Assembly: GCF_001642575.1 (NCBI RefSeq)
Contig: NZ_LXNG01000022.1
Span: 1-64,000 of the forward strand
Direction of reading: 5' to 3'
Length of the DNA: 64,000 nt
Origin: Xanthomonas floridensis
GTDB taxonomy: Bacteria > Pseudomonadota > Gammaproteobacteria > Xanthomonadales > Xanthomonadaceae
This document shows positions 40,106 to 51,930 of this stretch, one piece after another. The notes beneath the pieces were generated by a model. The model was not told the origin of the DNA. It made no database searches and was given only the letters and a program-made list of their open reading frames with translations. The translations under genes and the position numbers were made by a program. Position 1 is the stretch's first letter; every line of letters starts with the position of its first letter.

Positions 40106-41356
40106 TCATTCATAACGCAGCGCCTCCGCCGGCTGGGTCCGCGAGGCACGCCACGCTGGGTACAGGGTCGCCAGGAAACTCATGACCAACGCGACCACGG
40201 TGATGATCACCACGTCCTGCGTCTGCATGTCGGTCGGCAGGCCGGTAATGTAGTAGACGTCCTCCGGCAGCAGTTTGACGCTGAAAACCGCTTCGATCAC
40301 GCCCAGGATGCGTTCGAGGTTGAGCGTCAGCACGATGCCGCCGATCACGCCCATGATGGTGCCCATGAAGCCGATCAGCGAACCCTGCACCATGAACACC
40401 TGCATCACTCCGCCGGGCGACAGGCCCAGCGTGCGCAGAATGGCGATGTCGGCCTGCTTGTCGGTCACCAGCATTACCTGCGAGGACACCAGGTTGAACG
40501 CGCCCATCGCCACGATCAGCGACAGCAGGATGCCCATCACGGTCTTTTCCATCTTCAACGAGTGATAGAGGTTGGCGTTTTCCTGGGTCCAGTCGCTGAC
40601 GCGATACGGGCCGTGCAACTTGAGCGCAAGGTCGCGCGCCACGTTCCAGGCCTGGTCCATGTCGTGCAGGCGCAGCCGCACGCCGGTCACGCCGTCCATA
40701 CGCAGCACGCGCCCCAGATCCTGCATGTTGACCACCGCCAGGCCGCGGTCGATCTCGTTGTAGCCAGCCTCGAAGATGCCGCTGACAGTAAAGCGCTTGA
40801 GCCGCGGCATTGCGCCCAACGGGGTGGCCTGGGTATCGCTGAGCAGCACGACGATGCCGTCGCCCACGTCCACCCCCAGCCACAGCGCCAGTTCCTTACC
40901 AATGATGATGTTGTAGGAGCCGGGCGTCAGGCTGTCGACCGACCCTTGCTGCATCTTCTTGGCCAGCACCGACACCTTGGCCTCTTCGGAAGGAATCACA
41001 CCGCGCACGATGGCCGGTTGCTTGCGCGGGCCCTGCAGCAGTGACTCGGTTTCGATGTACGGCGCGGCGCCGGCCACACGCGGATCGGCCATGGCGACCT
41101 CGACCGCGTGCTGCCAGTCGCGCATCGGCGCACCTTCGGCACTGACCGTGGCATGCGCAGCCATCTGCAGCAGACGGTCGCGGATTTCCTTCTGGAAGCC
41201 GCTCATCACCGCCAGCGTGGTGATCAGCACGGTCACGCCCAGGGCGATGCCCAGGATCGATGCCATCGAGATGAAGGAGATGAAGCCATTGCGCCGCTTG
41301 GCACGCAGGTAGCGCAAGCCGATGGCAACCGGGATAGGTTTGAACATGCGGTTCAA
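40106..41356 (-). CDS. lolC: Lipoprotein-releasing ABC transporter permease LolC/E
   Basis: The 416-aa protein has an N-terminal helix, with [30 protein letters not shown] at 12-41 as in LolC/LolE, a large periplasmic MacB-like domain (about 50-265), and three C-terminal helices (about 270-410). Only one permease gene is present, as in many bacteria whose single LolF-type protein combines LolC and LolE roles; whether a lolE exists elsewhere in the genome cannot be seen. It is followed by lolD. Confidence 0.92.
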   Translation of the reverse strand: MNRMFKPIPVAIGLRYLRAKRRNGFISFISMASILGIALGVTVLITTLAVMSGFQKEIRDRLLQMAAHATVSAEGAPMRDWQHAVEVAMADPRVAGAAPYIETESLLQGPRKQPAIVRGVIPSEEAKVSVLAKKMQQGSVDSLTPGSYNIIIGKELALWLGVDVGDGIVVLLSDTQATPLGAMPRLKRFTVSGIFEAGYNEIDRGLAVVNMQDLGRVLRMDGVTGVRLRLHDMDQAWNVARDLALKLHGPYRVSDWTQENANLYHSLKMEKTVMGILLSLIVAMGAFNLVSSQVMLVTDKQADIAILRTLGLSPGGVMQVFMVQGSLIGFMGTIMGVIGGIVLTLNLERILGVIEAVFSVKLLPEDVYYITGLPTDMQTQDVVIITVVALVMSFLATLYPAWRASRTQPAEALRYE

Positions 41357-41370
41357 CCGGGAAAGGGACG

Positions 41371-42133
<763 letters not shown>

Positions 42134-42916
42134 TCAGGCGCGACGCGCCATCATCAGCTTTTTGATCTCGGCAATGGCCAGTGCCGGATTCAATCCCTTC
42201 GGGCAGGTGCGCGCGCAGTTCATGATGGTGTGGCAGCGATACAGCTTGAACGGGTCTTCCAGGTCGTCCAGGCGCGCACCGGTGTCTTCATCGCGCGAGT
42301 CGATGATCCAGCGGTAGGCCTGCAACAGGATTGCCGGGCCCAGGTAACGCTCGCCGTTCCACCAGTAGCTCGGGCAGCTGGTCGAGCAGCAGGCGCACAG
42401 GATGCACTCGTACAGGCCATCGAGCTTCTTGCGGTCCTCGGGCGACTGCAGGCGCTCGCGGTCCGGCGGCGCGGGGGTCTGGGTGCGGATCCACGGCTTG
42501 ATCGAGGCGTACTGCGCATAGAAATGCGTCAGGTCCGGCACCAGGTCCTTGATCACATCCATGTGCGGCAGCGGGTAGATCGGCACCTCGGCCTTGCCAC
42601 AGGCCGCAATGGCCTTGGTGCAGGCCAACGTATTGGTGCCGTCGATGTTCATCGCGCACGAGCCGCAAATGCCTTCGCGGCAGGAGCGGCGGAAGGTCAG
42701 GGTCGGATCGATCTCGTTCTTGATCTTGATCAGCGCGTCCAACACCATCGGGCCGCACTTGTCCAAATCGATCTCGTAGCTGTCGGTACGCGGATTGGCG
42801 TCGCCATCCGGATCCCAACGGTAGACCTTGAAGGTGCGCGTGTTCTTGGCGCCTTGAGCAGGGTAATGCTTGCCCTTGCCGATCTTGGAATTCTTGGGGA
42901 GGGTGAACTCTGCCAT
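42134..42916 (-). CDS. sdhB: Succinate dehydrogenase iron-sulfur subunit
   Basis: This 260-aa protein carries the [2Fe-2S] ligands in [16 protein letters not shown] and the [4Fe-4S]/[3Fe-4S] ligands in [16 protein letters not shown] and CARTCPKGL. It passes electrons from SdhA to the quinone site formed with SdhC/SdhD. ATG 42916 ([13 protein letters not shown]) is chosen; the frame is open further up with no family character. The 229-bp gap before it (42917-43145) from sdhA holds no gene. Confidence 0.97.
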   Translation of the reverse strand: MAEFTLPKNSKIGKGKHYPAQGAKNTRTFKVYRWDPDGDANPRTDSYEIDLDKCGPMVLDALIKIKNEIDPTLTFRRSCREGICGSCAMNIDGTNTLACTKAIAACGKAEVPIYPLPHMDVIKDLVPDLTHFYAQYASIKPWIRTQTPAPPDRERLQSPEDRKKLDGLYECILCACCSTSCPSYWWNGERYLGPAILLQAYRWIIDSRDEDTGARLDDLEDPFKLYRCHTIMNCARTCPKGLNPALAIAEIKKLMMARRA

Positions 42917-43145
42917 AGCTGCTCTCGTTGGCTCAGGCGACGCGCGGTGCGAGCGAAAACCGCACCGTGCGCATGAAATTGGAAACGATGGATGCCACCA
43001 CCGATACGGTGGCGCGGCCGCCGACATGCCGCCGGCGCCGCGCCTGCGTCAGCCCTGCTCCGCACCGTGGGACCGCAACGTCCGGACGCACCAGGCGTTG
43101 GGTCGGTTGGGTGACTGGGGCGGTATCAGGCATCGGCATCGACGA

Positions 43146-44936
43146 TCAGTACACGCGCGGCTTCGGCGGAACCACATCCACTTCCTTGCTCAGCGTGTAC
43201 ATGTGGACGGGGCGATATTCGAAATCGCACTTGCCCTTGTCGTCTACGGTGACCAGCGTGTGCTTCTGCCAGTTGACGTCGTCGCGATCGGGGAAGTCCT
43301 CGTGCGCATGCGCGCCACGGCTTTCCTTGCGCTGCTCGGCCGAGTTGATCGTTGCCACTGCGTTGAGCAGCAAGTTGTTCAACTCGTAGGTTTCGATCAG
43401 GTCCGAGTTCCACACCAGCGAACGGTCCGACACCTTGACGTCTTCGAAGGTGGCGAAAATCTCGGCCATCTTGTCCACGCCTTCCTTCAGCGTCTTGCTG
43501 GTACGGAACACCGCAGCGTCCGACTGCATGGTGCGCTGCATGTTGTCGCGGATCACCGAGGTCGGCGTGGAGCCGTTGGCATGGCGCAACTTGTCCAGCA
43601 GACCCAGTGCCTTGTCGCAGGCATCGGATGGCAGCGGCTTGTGCGGCTGGTTGGTCTTGACCGTCTCGGCGCACCGATTGGCCACCGCGCGACCGAACAC
43701 CACCAGGTCGAGCAGCGAATTGGAGCCCAGGCGGTTGGCGCCATGCACCGACACGCAGGCCGCTTCGCCGATCGCGTACAGTCCAGGCACCACCGCATCC
43801 GGGTTATCACCCTGCTTGCGCACGACTTCGCCGTGGTAGTTGGTGGGAATGCCACCCATGTTGTAGTGCACGGTCGGCAGCACCGGAATCGGCTGCTTGG
43901 CCACGTCCACACCGGCGAAGATGTGCGCGCTCTCGGCAATACCGGGCAACTTGTCGTTGATCACTTCCGGGCCAAGATGGGTCAGGTCGAGCAGGATATG
44001 GTCCTTGTGCTCGCCGACGCCGCGGCCCTCGCGGATCTCGATGGTCATCGAACGCGACACCACGTCACGCGAGGCCAGGTCCTTGTAGTGCGGTGCATAG
44101 CGCTCCATGAAGCGCTCGCCGTTGCTGTTGCGCAGGATGCCGCCTTCGCCACGCACGCCTTCGGTGATCAGGCAGCCCGCACCGTAGATGCCGGTGGGAT
44201 GGAACTGCACGAACTCCATGTCCTGCATCGGCAGGCCGGCACGCATGACCAGACCGCCGCCGTCGCCGGTGCAGGTATGGGCAGAGGTGGCGCTGAAGTA
44301 GGCGCGGCCGTAACCGCCGGTGGCCAGTACCACGCCGTGGGCGCGGAACAGGTGCAGCGAGCCTTCGGCCATGTCCAGCGCGAGCACGCCGCGGCAGACA
44401 CCCTCTTCATCAAAGATCAGGTCGAGCGCGAAGTACTCGATCATGAAACGCGCGTTGTGCGCCAGCGACTGCTGGTACAGCGTGTGCAGCATGGCGTGGC
44501 CGGTGCGGTCGGCCGCGGCGCAGGTGCGCTGCGCGGACGGGCCTTCGCCGTACTTGGTGGTCATGCCGCCGAACGGGCGCTGGTAGATCTTGCCCTCTTC
44601 GGTGCGCGAGAACGGCACGCCGTAGTGTTCGAGTTCGATGATCGCCGGAATCGCTTCGCGGCACATGTACTCGATGGCGTCCTGGTCGCCCAACCAGTCC
44701 GACCCCTTGATGGTGTCGTAGAAATGGTAGCGCCAGTCGTCCTCGCCCATATTGCCGAGCGCGGCGGAAATACCGCCCTGCGCGGCCACGGTGTGCGAAC
44801 GGGTCGGGAAGACCTTGGTCAGGCAGACCGTCTGCAGGCCTTTCTGGGCCAGGCCGAAGGTCGCGCGCAGGCCGGCACCGCCGGCTCCCACCACGACCAT
44901 GTCGTACTTGTGTTCAGTGATCTTGTAAGCGGACAT
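43146..44936 (-). CDS. sdhA: Succinate dehydrogenase flavoprotein subunit
   Basis: The 596-aa protein has the FAD-binding [15 protein letters not shown] motif near the N-terminus and the covalent-FAD His in [16 protein letters not shown]. It also has the substrate-site [20 protein letters not shown] and [17 protein letters not shown]. It oxidises succinate to fumarate in complex II of the TCA cycle and respiratory chain. Length matches the family. Confidence 0.98.
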   Translation of the reverse strand: MSAYKITEHKYDMVVVGAGGAGLRATFGLAQKGLQTVCLTKVFPTRSHTVAAQGGISAALGNMGEDDWRYHFYDTIKGSDWLGDQDAIEYMCREAIPAIIELEHYGVPFSRTEEGKIYQRPFGGMTTKYGEGPSAQRTCAAADRTGHAMLHTLYQQSLAHNARFMIEYFALDLIFDEEGVCRGVLALDMAEGSLHLFRAHGVVLATGGYGRAYFSATSAHTCTGDGGGLVMRAGLPMQDMEFVQFHPTGIYGAGCLITEGVRGEGGILRNSNGERFMERYAPHYKDLASRDVVSRSMTIEIREGRGVGEHKDHILLDLTHLGPEVINDKLPGIAESAHIFAGVDVAKQPIPVLPTVHYNMGGIPTNYHGEVVRKQGDNPDAVVPGLYAIGEAACVSVHGANRLGSNSLLDLVVFGRAVANRCAETVKTNQPHKPLPSDACDKALGLLDKLRHANGSTPTSVIRDNMQRTMQSDAAVFRTSKTLKEGVDKMAEIFATFEDVKVSDRSLVWNSDLIETYELNNLLLNAVATINSAEQRKESRGAHAHEDFPDRDDVNWQKHTLVTVDDKGKCDFEYRPVHMYTLSKEVDVVPPKPRVY

Positions 44937-44970
44937 CTAATCTGGATTCCTGTTCTGTGCGCCCGATGAC

Positions 44971-45357
44971 TCAGGCACCGCCCAGCGCGATGCGCGCCAC
45001 TGCGAAAATGCTGACGATTGCGCCAAGCACGGCGATGAACTTCACCGTCGTCTGCAACGCCAGTGCCAGCAGTGAATTGTGGATGTAGTCCTCGAGCACG
45101 ACCTGCAGGCCAAGCTGCGCGTGCCAGAACATCGCCACCAGGAAACCCACCAGCAACACGGCATTCCAGGGCCTGGCCACGGCCTCGACCGCGGTCGGGT
45201 AGTCGGAACCGAGCAGGCTCAGCACAAATACCAGGAACCAGATCGCCAACACCACCAGCGCAGTGGCGGTCAGGCGCTGCAGCACGAAATGCTCGGTGCC
45301 GGTCTTGGCGGCGCCCAGGCCGCGCACGGTCTTCAACGGGGTACGGTAACGGCTCAT
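44971..45357 (-). CDS. sdhD: Succinate dehydrogenase membrane anchor subunit
   Basis: This 128-aa protein has three membrane helices and the conserved VVLEDYIHNS segment, in which the Asp-Tyr pair and the His belong to the quinone and heme region of SdhD. It anchors SdhAB in the inner membrane with SdhC. It overlaps sdhC by 4 bp and precedes sdhA by 34 bp. Confidence 0.95.
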   Translation of the reverse strand: MSRYRTPLKTVRGLGAAKTGTEHFVLQRLTATALVVLAIWFLVFVLSLLGSDYPTAVEAVARPWNAVLLVGFLVAMFWHAQLGLQVVLEDYIHNSLLALALQTTVKFIAVLGAIVSIFAVARIALGGA

Positions 45358-45746
45358 GCGGCGGCTCCGGTCAAGACATAGGCCCAGATCGCGGCGGTGA
45401 TGACCAGGCTGGCGACCACCGAGGTCCAGCTGCTACGCACGAAAGCCGGGATGCTGAAGCCGTGACCGAAGTCCTGCACGATATGGCGGATGCCGTTGGA
45501 CAGGTGATAGGCAAACGCCCATGACCAAGCAAACAGGAACAGCTGGCCATACCAGGCGCCAAGATGCTGGGTGAGGCACGACCAATGGTCCTGCCCGAGC
45601 ATCAACACCAGCAGGGAGACGGCAATGACCAGCGCCCCTCCGGAAAGAATGACGCCGGTGGCTCGATGCAGGATCGAGGTCGCCATCTGGATCTGCCAGC
45701 GATATACCTGCAGATGTGGGGAAGTGGGACGTTCGCGGATCGCCAT
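45354..45746 (-). CDS. sdhC: Succinate dehydrogenase cytochrome b556 subunit
   Basis: This 130-aa protein starts with RPTSPHLQVYRWQIQMATSIL, has HRATG (quinone-site Ser/Arg region), three helices and the heme-ligand motif HLSNGIRHIVQDFGHG. It contributes heme b556 and the quinone site of complex II. It is the first structural gene of the sdh operon, 56 bp downstream of the SdhAF4-like gene. Confidence 0.96.
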   Translation of the reverse strand: MAIRERPTSPHLQVYRWQIQMATSILHRATGVILSGGALVIAVSLLVLMLGQDHWSCLTQHLGAWYGQLFLFAWSWAFAYHLSNGIRHIVQDFGHGFSIPAFVRSSWTSVVASLVITAAIWAYVLTGAAA

Positions 45747-45802
45747 TCGCTGGGCTCGTTATCTCGGCTGGGCGGCACTAGGCCGCTGTGGCTAAAAGCT
45801 GC

Positions 45803-45973
45803 TCAAAAATCGATGCAGCGTCCATTTTTTTCCCAGTCGCCATAGCGCGTTGGCTCGGGGCCGTCGCGCCCACCGATCTCTTTGGGCAGGGGCTGCTTCT
45901 CGGGAATGTGCTCCTGAGAGGAAGGCTGCGTCTCGGAATCCTGCGATGGCGTGGGGGTTGGATGGCCTATCAT
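45803..45973 (-). CDS. DUF1674 protein, SdhAF4-like SDH assembly factor
   Basis: This 56-aa protein ends PKEIGGRDGPEPTRYGDWEKNGRCIDF, matching the DUF1674/SDHAF4 C-terminal signature (GGP/GRDGPEPTRYGDWE and a final DF). The N-terminal 25 residues are Pro/Ser/Gln-rich and disordered. In mitochondria SDHAF4 binds flavinylated SdhA and helps it assemble with SdhB. Its position immediately upstream of sdhC supports the same role. Small and easily missed. Confidence 0.85.
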   Translation of the reverse strand: MIGHPTPTPSQDSETQPSSQEHIPEKQPLPKEIGGRDGPEPTRYGDWEKNGRCIDF

Positions 45974-46012
45974 AGTGGTCTCACAACGTTGCGATTTTAG
46001 TCCTCCCCTTCC

Positions 46013-46885
46013 GTGGCTGACAACCTGAATCTTATTCCGCAGGGTTTTGGCTCCCTGCACGACATGCAATACGTCCGCTTGATCGGGACGGATGCAGTGG
46101 CGTTCGCGCATGCGCAGTTTGCCAACGACGTACAGGCGCTGGCGATCGGGCAGTGGCAATGGAATGCGTGGTTGACGGCGAAGGGGCGCGTCATCGCCAT
46201 CTTCGCACTCCTGCGTGAGGACGACACGCACCTGCTGATGCTGCTGCCCGATGGCAACGCGGCCGAGATCACCGCGCAACTGGGCCGTTTCGTGTTCCGG
46301 CGCAAGCTGAAGCTCGCGGTTGCCACGCCCGCAGCCTATGCCGGCTTCCAGGCGCCACGGCAGGCGCAAGGCGCGCAGGCGGCCATCACCGCGCAGCACA
46401 TCGAACTGGATCTCGGTAGCAGCGCCCTGCCCCGCACGTTGTTGTTGCTGACGGGCGATACATTGGCTGCGCCTATCGATTTGCCCGGCATCGACGCCCA
46501 ATGGCGACGCGCCGATCTGCAATTGGGCCTGGTGCGCCTGCCGGAGGCACAGCGTGAGCAGTGGACTCCGCAGCAACTGGCGCTCGACCGCCTGCAGGCC
46601 TTCAGCGTCAAGAAGGGCTGCTACCCAGGCCAGGAAATCGTGGCGCGCACGCATTTCCTCGGCAAGGCCAAGCGCGCAGTGCAACTGCTCGACACCGACA
46701 CCGCCGTCGCACCGGGCGATGCGATCAGCCTGGATGGTGCCGAGGTGGGCAGCGTGGTCAGTGCCGCGGGCACCCTTGCCCTGGCCGTGCTGCCGCTGGA
46801 ACTGGCGGTCGGCGATGGCATGGCATTGAAAGCCGGGGACGCCCCTGCCCGATTGCTGAAGATGACGCCCGGCCTGACCCGCTGA
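46013..46885 (+). CDS. ygfZ: Folate-binding Fe-S repair protein YgfZ
   Basis: The 290-aa protein has a GcvT-like fold with the YgfZ signature KKGCYPGQEIVARTHFLGK near residue 200; its Cys is essential in E. coli YgfZ. YgfZ supports synthesis or repair of Fe-S clusters with tetrahydrofolate, including MiaB and possibly SDH. The start is a GTG (46013) with no strong ribosome-binding site; ATG 46064 (MQYVRLIG) is a possible alternative. It is divergent from the SdhAF4-like gene with 39 bp between starts. Confidence 0.93.
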   Translation: MADNLNLIPQGFGSLHDMQYVRLIGTDAVAFAHAQFANDVQALAIGQWQWNAWLTAKGRVIAIFALLREDDTHLLMLLPDGNAAEITAQLGRFVFRRKLKLAVATPAAYAGFQAPRQAQGAQAAITAQHIELDLGSSALPRTLLLLTGDTLAAPIDLPGIDAQWRRADLQLGLVRLPEAQREQWTPQQLALDRLQAFSVKKGCYPGQEIVARTHFLGKAKRAVQLLDTDTAVAPGDAISLDGAEVGSVVSAAGTLALAVLPLELAVGDGMALKAGDAPARLLKMTPGLTR

Positions 46886-47069
46886 GCTGAGCTGAGCTGC
46901 TGCGACACCTGCTGAGCCCCACCCGCTGAGTGGGGCCGCGAGTTCGCGAACGGCTGCAATGGCAATCGACGCGGCCGGGCCTGCCTGGCGCAGCCGTCGC
47001 TGGCCCGCGGTGGTGCGGACCGACTCGCTCCGCCGCCAGCGCTGAGATGCCGGCGGCGTGAGGCCGTTC

Positions 47070-48164
47070 TCAGGCAGTCGCGTTTGTCAGGCGCTCGCCA
47101 GTGGCCGGGTCGAAGAAATGCAGCGCATCGCTGCGCAGCGCCAGGCGCAACGGCTCGCCGACCGCCGGCAAGGCCTGCGGCGCGACGCGAATCACCAGCG
47201 GCTGCCCACCGCGATCCAGGTTGAGGAAGATCTCGTTGCCCACCGGCTCGACGACCTCGACGCGCGCCTCGAAACCCAGCACCGGATCGCCGGACGGCTG
47301 CAGATGCTCCGGTCGCACGCCGACAATCACGTCCTGGCCGAACCAGCGACGATCCACCTGCGCAGCACCCAGCGGCACGCGCCAGCCATCGGCCATCACC
47401 AGATGCAGGCCGTCCTGCTCATCCAGCCGGCCCTGCAGCACGTTCATTGCCGGGCTGCCCAGGAAACCGGCCACGAACAAGTTGGCCGGGCGGTCGTATA
47501 GCGCCATCGGGCTATCGATCTGCTGGATCACGCCATCCTTGAGCACCACGATGCGCTGGCCCAGCGTCATCGCTTCGACCTGGTCGTGGGTGACGTAGAT
47601 CATGGTGGTGCCGAGCTTGCGGTGCAGTTGGGCGATCTCGGTGCGCACGCTGTGGCGCAGCTTGGCGTCCAGGTTCGACAACGGCTCGTCGAGCAGGAAT
47701 ACCGACGATTCGCGCACCATCGCCCGCCCCAGCGCCACGCGCTGGCGCTGGCCGCCGGACATCGCCTTGGGCAGCTTGTCCAGCATCGGGGTCAGCCCGA
47801 GCAGCTCGGCAGCATTGTTGACCCGCTCGGCAATCACCTGCTTTGGATGGCCCCGCAGCTTGAGCCCGAAGGCCAGGTTCTCGGCCACGGTCATGTGCGG
47901 ATACAGCGCATAGCTCTGGAACACCATGGCGATGTCGCGATCCTTGGGCGCCACGTCGTTGACCACGCGCTCGCCGATCTTCAACGTGCCCGCGCTGATG
48001 TCCTCGAGCCCGGCAATCATGCGCAGCAAGGTCGACTTGCCGCAGCCCGATGGCCCCACCAGCACCATCAACTCGCCATCGGCGACCTCGAAGCTCGCAC
48101 CCTGCACTGCCACCTGGCCGTTTTCATAGACCTTGCGGACACCTTCCAACTGCACTTTCGCCAT
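47070..48164 (-). CDS. ugpC: Sugar ABC transporter ATP-binding protein (MalK/UgpC type)
   Basis: The 364-aa protein has Walker A VGPSGCGKST, signature MSGGQRQRVALGRAM, Walker B VFLLDEPLSNLD and a C-terminal TOBE region (about 240-360; IVGVRPEHLQPSG). It belongs to the CUT1 group that powers import of maltose, glycerol-phosphate or other oligosaccharides; one such ATPase often serves several permeases. No permease or binding protein gene is adjacent, so the substrate is unknown. Its promoter region holds the LacI-type operator candidates. Confidence 0.9.
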   Translation of the reverse strand: MAKVQLEGVRKVYENGQVAVQGASFEVADGELMVLVGPSGCGKSTLLRMIAGLEDISAGTLKIGERVVNDVAPKDRDIAMVFQSYALYPHMTVAENLAFGLKLRGHPKQVIAERVNNAAELLGLTPMLDKLPKAMSGGQRQRVALGRAMVRESSVFLLDEPLSNLDAKLRHSVRTEIAQLHRKLGTTMIYVTHDQVEAMTLGQRIVVLKDGVIQQIDSPMALYDRPANLFVAGFLGSPAMNVLQGRLDEQDGLHLVMADGWRVPLGAAQVDRRWFGQDVIVGVRPEHLQPSGDPVLGFEARVEVVEPVGNEIFLNLDRGGQPLVIRVAPQALPAVGEPLRLALRSDALHFFDPATGERLTNATA

Positions 48165-48556
48165 CGTTCGGCCTCAACTGTGTATGCGCCCTGCCCTCGG
48201 CCCTCCCGATGGCAATGACGACCGACCCATCTGCACGGAATGTTCCTGCAAACGAATGCATTGGTTTATTCTGACATGTAATCGTTTTCACATGGCAACA
48301 TCGATTTCGGGAGGAATCATGCCGCAACCGACCCACGCTGCTGTTTCACGCGGCGTCAGCTGCCATGCGGAGCCGGTCATTCCACCACGCAGGGCAGCTA
48401 TACCGCCGATGCGCTAACCGCTGACCGCCAGTTGCTGCAACAATCGGGGATTGGGCGTCAGCGTCCATCCCCCGCTGCGCGCACGCAAGTGCGGTGCAGG
48501 AACAGACGTACCGACCGCCGGCACCCCGGCGCCTTTCCGCCAAGCCGCTGATAACG
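48165..48556. promoter_or_regulatory. ugpC-zwf divergent regulatory region with tandem LacI/cre-like operators
   Basis: No gene is seen in these 392 bp. Two 14-bp CG-centred palindromes lie at 48247-48260 (TGCAAACGAATGCA) and 48277-48290 (TGTAATCGTTTTCA). The second fits the LacI-family/cre pattern TGWAANCGNTNWCA at every position; the first differs at one or two. Their centres are 30 bp apart, close to three helical turns, and 83-113 bp upstream of the ATPase start. A LacI-type sugar repressor probably binds here. Confidence 0.6.
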
Positions 48557-50010
<1,454 letters not shown>

Positions 50011-50014
<4 letters not shown>

Positions 50015-51018
50015 CCGCTCCTTCCAAGCCGGTGCTGGTTGCCGATATCGGCGGAACCAATGCGCGTTTTGCGCTGGCCGACGTCGACGCCTCGGTACCG
50101 TTGCTGGACGACACCTCGCGCGAATTTGCGGTAGTGGAGTTCGCCTCGCTCGGTGAAGCGGCCCGGTACTACCTCGACCAGATCGGCGTACAGGCCACCA
50201 AGGGCGTGTTCGCGGTGGCCGGGCGGGTGGATGGCGACGAAGCGCGCATCACCAACCATCCGTGGGTGATCTCGCGCACGCGCACCGCCAGCATGCTTGG
50301 TTTCAGCACCCTGCACCTGATCAACGACTTTGCCGCACAGGCCATGGCGATCAGCCTGCTGCGTCCGCAGGACGTGGTGCAGGTGGGTGGGGCCAGCTGG
50401 CGGCCGGCGTCGATCGATCAGCCGCGCAACTACGGCGTGATCGGCCCGGGCACCGGGCTGGGCGTGGGTGGCCTGATCATCCGCAACGGACGCTGTTTCC
50501 CGCTGGAAACCGAAGGCGGCCACGTCAGCTTTCCGCCGGGCACGCCGGAAGAGATCCGCGTGCTGGAAATCCTTTCCGAGCAATTCGGCCGGGTCTCCAA
50601 CGAACGCCTGATCTGCGGCCCGGGCCTGGTCAATATCCACCGTGCGCTGAGTGAGATTGCCGGGGTCGACCCGGGTCCGCTGGAGCCCAAGGACATTACC
50701 GCGCGCGCAGCCGCAGGCGACCCGCGCTCGGCACGCACCATCGACCTGTTTTGCGCCATCTTCGGTGCGATCGCCGGCGACATGGTGTTGATGCAAGGTG
50801 CCTGGGATGGCGTGTTTCTTACCGGCGGGTTGGTGCCCAAGGTGCTGGATTCACTGCAGCACTCCGGCTTTCGCCAGCGTTTCGAGCACAAGGGCCGGTT
50901 CTCCGCGATCATGTCGAAGGTGCCCTCGCTGGCCGTCATGCATCCGCATGCCGGACTGCTCGGCGCGGCCGCATATGCCGTGGATGCCGAACGGCAGCAT
51001 CCAGGAGAACAGCGATGA
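50011..51018 (+). CDS. glk: Glucokinase
   Basis: This 335-aa protein has the N-terminal phosphate-binding ADIGGTNARFALAD and substrate Asp region LHLINDFAAQAMAI. It also has GPGTGLGVGG and FPLETEGGHVSFPP, all of the bacterial Glk (hexokinase-like) family. It phosphorylates cytosolic glucose to glucose-6-phosphate, the substrate of the zwf product. It is coupled to zwf and pgl by 4-bp overlaps on both sides. Confidence 0.95.
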
Positions 51019-51734
51019 GCCTGCAGGACGACCCGCGCATCACCCTGGTGCGTTACGACGACCCGGCCGAATGGACCGAGGCGGTGGCCAGCGAAATGGC
51101 CGACCTGCTGGAACAGGAAATCTCGCGTCGCGGGCAGGCACGCATGCTGCTCTCCGGCGGGACCACGCCTGCGCCGGTCTACGAATCGCTGGCACATCGT
51201 CCGCTGGAGTGGTCGCGGGTCGAAGTGGGCCTGGTGGATGAGCGCTGGCTCTCGCCGCAGGACCAGGACAGCAACGCCTGGCTGGTGAATCACAGCTTCC
51301 TGACCCACGCGCCAGCGGCGACCTTCATCCCGCTGGTTCGCCCTGGCAAGCAACTGCCCGAATGCGTGCACACCGCCAACCTGCAGGCCACGCATGCCGA
51401 GCCGGCCTGCCTGGCGGTGCTGGGCATGGGCGGCGACGGCCATACCGCCTCGCTGTTCCCCGGCTCGACCGAGCTGCCGAAAGCGCTCGCCAGCCCACAG
51501 CCGTACGCGTCGCTGGATGCCACCGGTTGTCCGGGCGCCAATCAATGGCCGCTGCGCATCACCCTGACCCCTGCCGGGCTGGCACCGATCCCCAGCCGCC
51601 TGTTGTTGCTGCGCGGCAAGCAGAAGCTCGACGTCCTGACGGCGGCGCTGGCCGGCGATGACATCAGCCAGTATCCGATCCGCGTGGCCTTGCAGCAGCC
51701 CGGCCCCAGACTGCGTGTGCACTGGTGTGCCTAA
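51015..51734 (+). CDS. pgl: 6-phosphogluconolactonase
   Basis: This 239-aa protein is of the SOL/DevB type. It has ARMLLSGGTTPAPVYESLAH, VGLVDERWLSPQDQDSN and LGMGGDGHTASLFPG, the last being the catalytic His/Arg signature. It hydrolyses 6-phosphogluconolactone. ATG 51015 has AGGAG 8 bases upstream and overlaps the glk stop; the frame is open upstream inside glk. Confidence 0.95.
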   Translation: MSLQDDPRITLVRYDDPAEWTEAVASEMADLLEQEISRRGQARMLLSGGTTPAPVYESLAHRPLEWSRVEVGLVDERWLSPQDQDSNAWLVNHSFLTHAPAATFIPLVRPGKQLPECVHTANLQATHAEPACLAVLGMGGDGHTASLFPGSTELPKALASPQPYASLDATGCPGANQWPLRITLTPAGLAPIPSRLLLLRGKQKLDVLTAALAGDDISQYPIRVALQQPGPRLRVHWCA

Positions 51735-51930
51735 TACGCAGCGCGGTTGCCGTTACGGCATGCACGCGATGGCGCGCTCCTGCAGCAGCCAGCACGCTGC
51801 AGGGCGCGCGCAAGAGTGTCGATAGGCGAATGCCGCTTCGGTGCCCCCCTGCCCGTTCCAGCCGCCGCGCAGACATGCAGAATTCCAAGTCCACGCACCA
51901 CATCCCCCCGTTTCTCATAGCCGGTAGCCA

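Noticed and set aside
42870..44969. A 699-codon frame antisense to sdhA
   Set aside because: Shadow of sdhA with no start signal or family resemblance.
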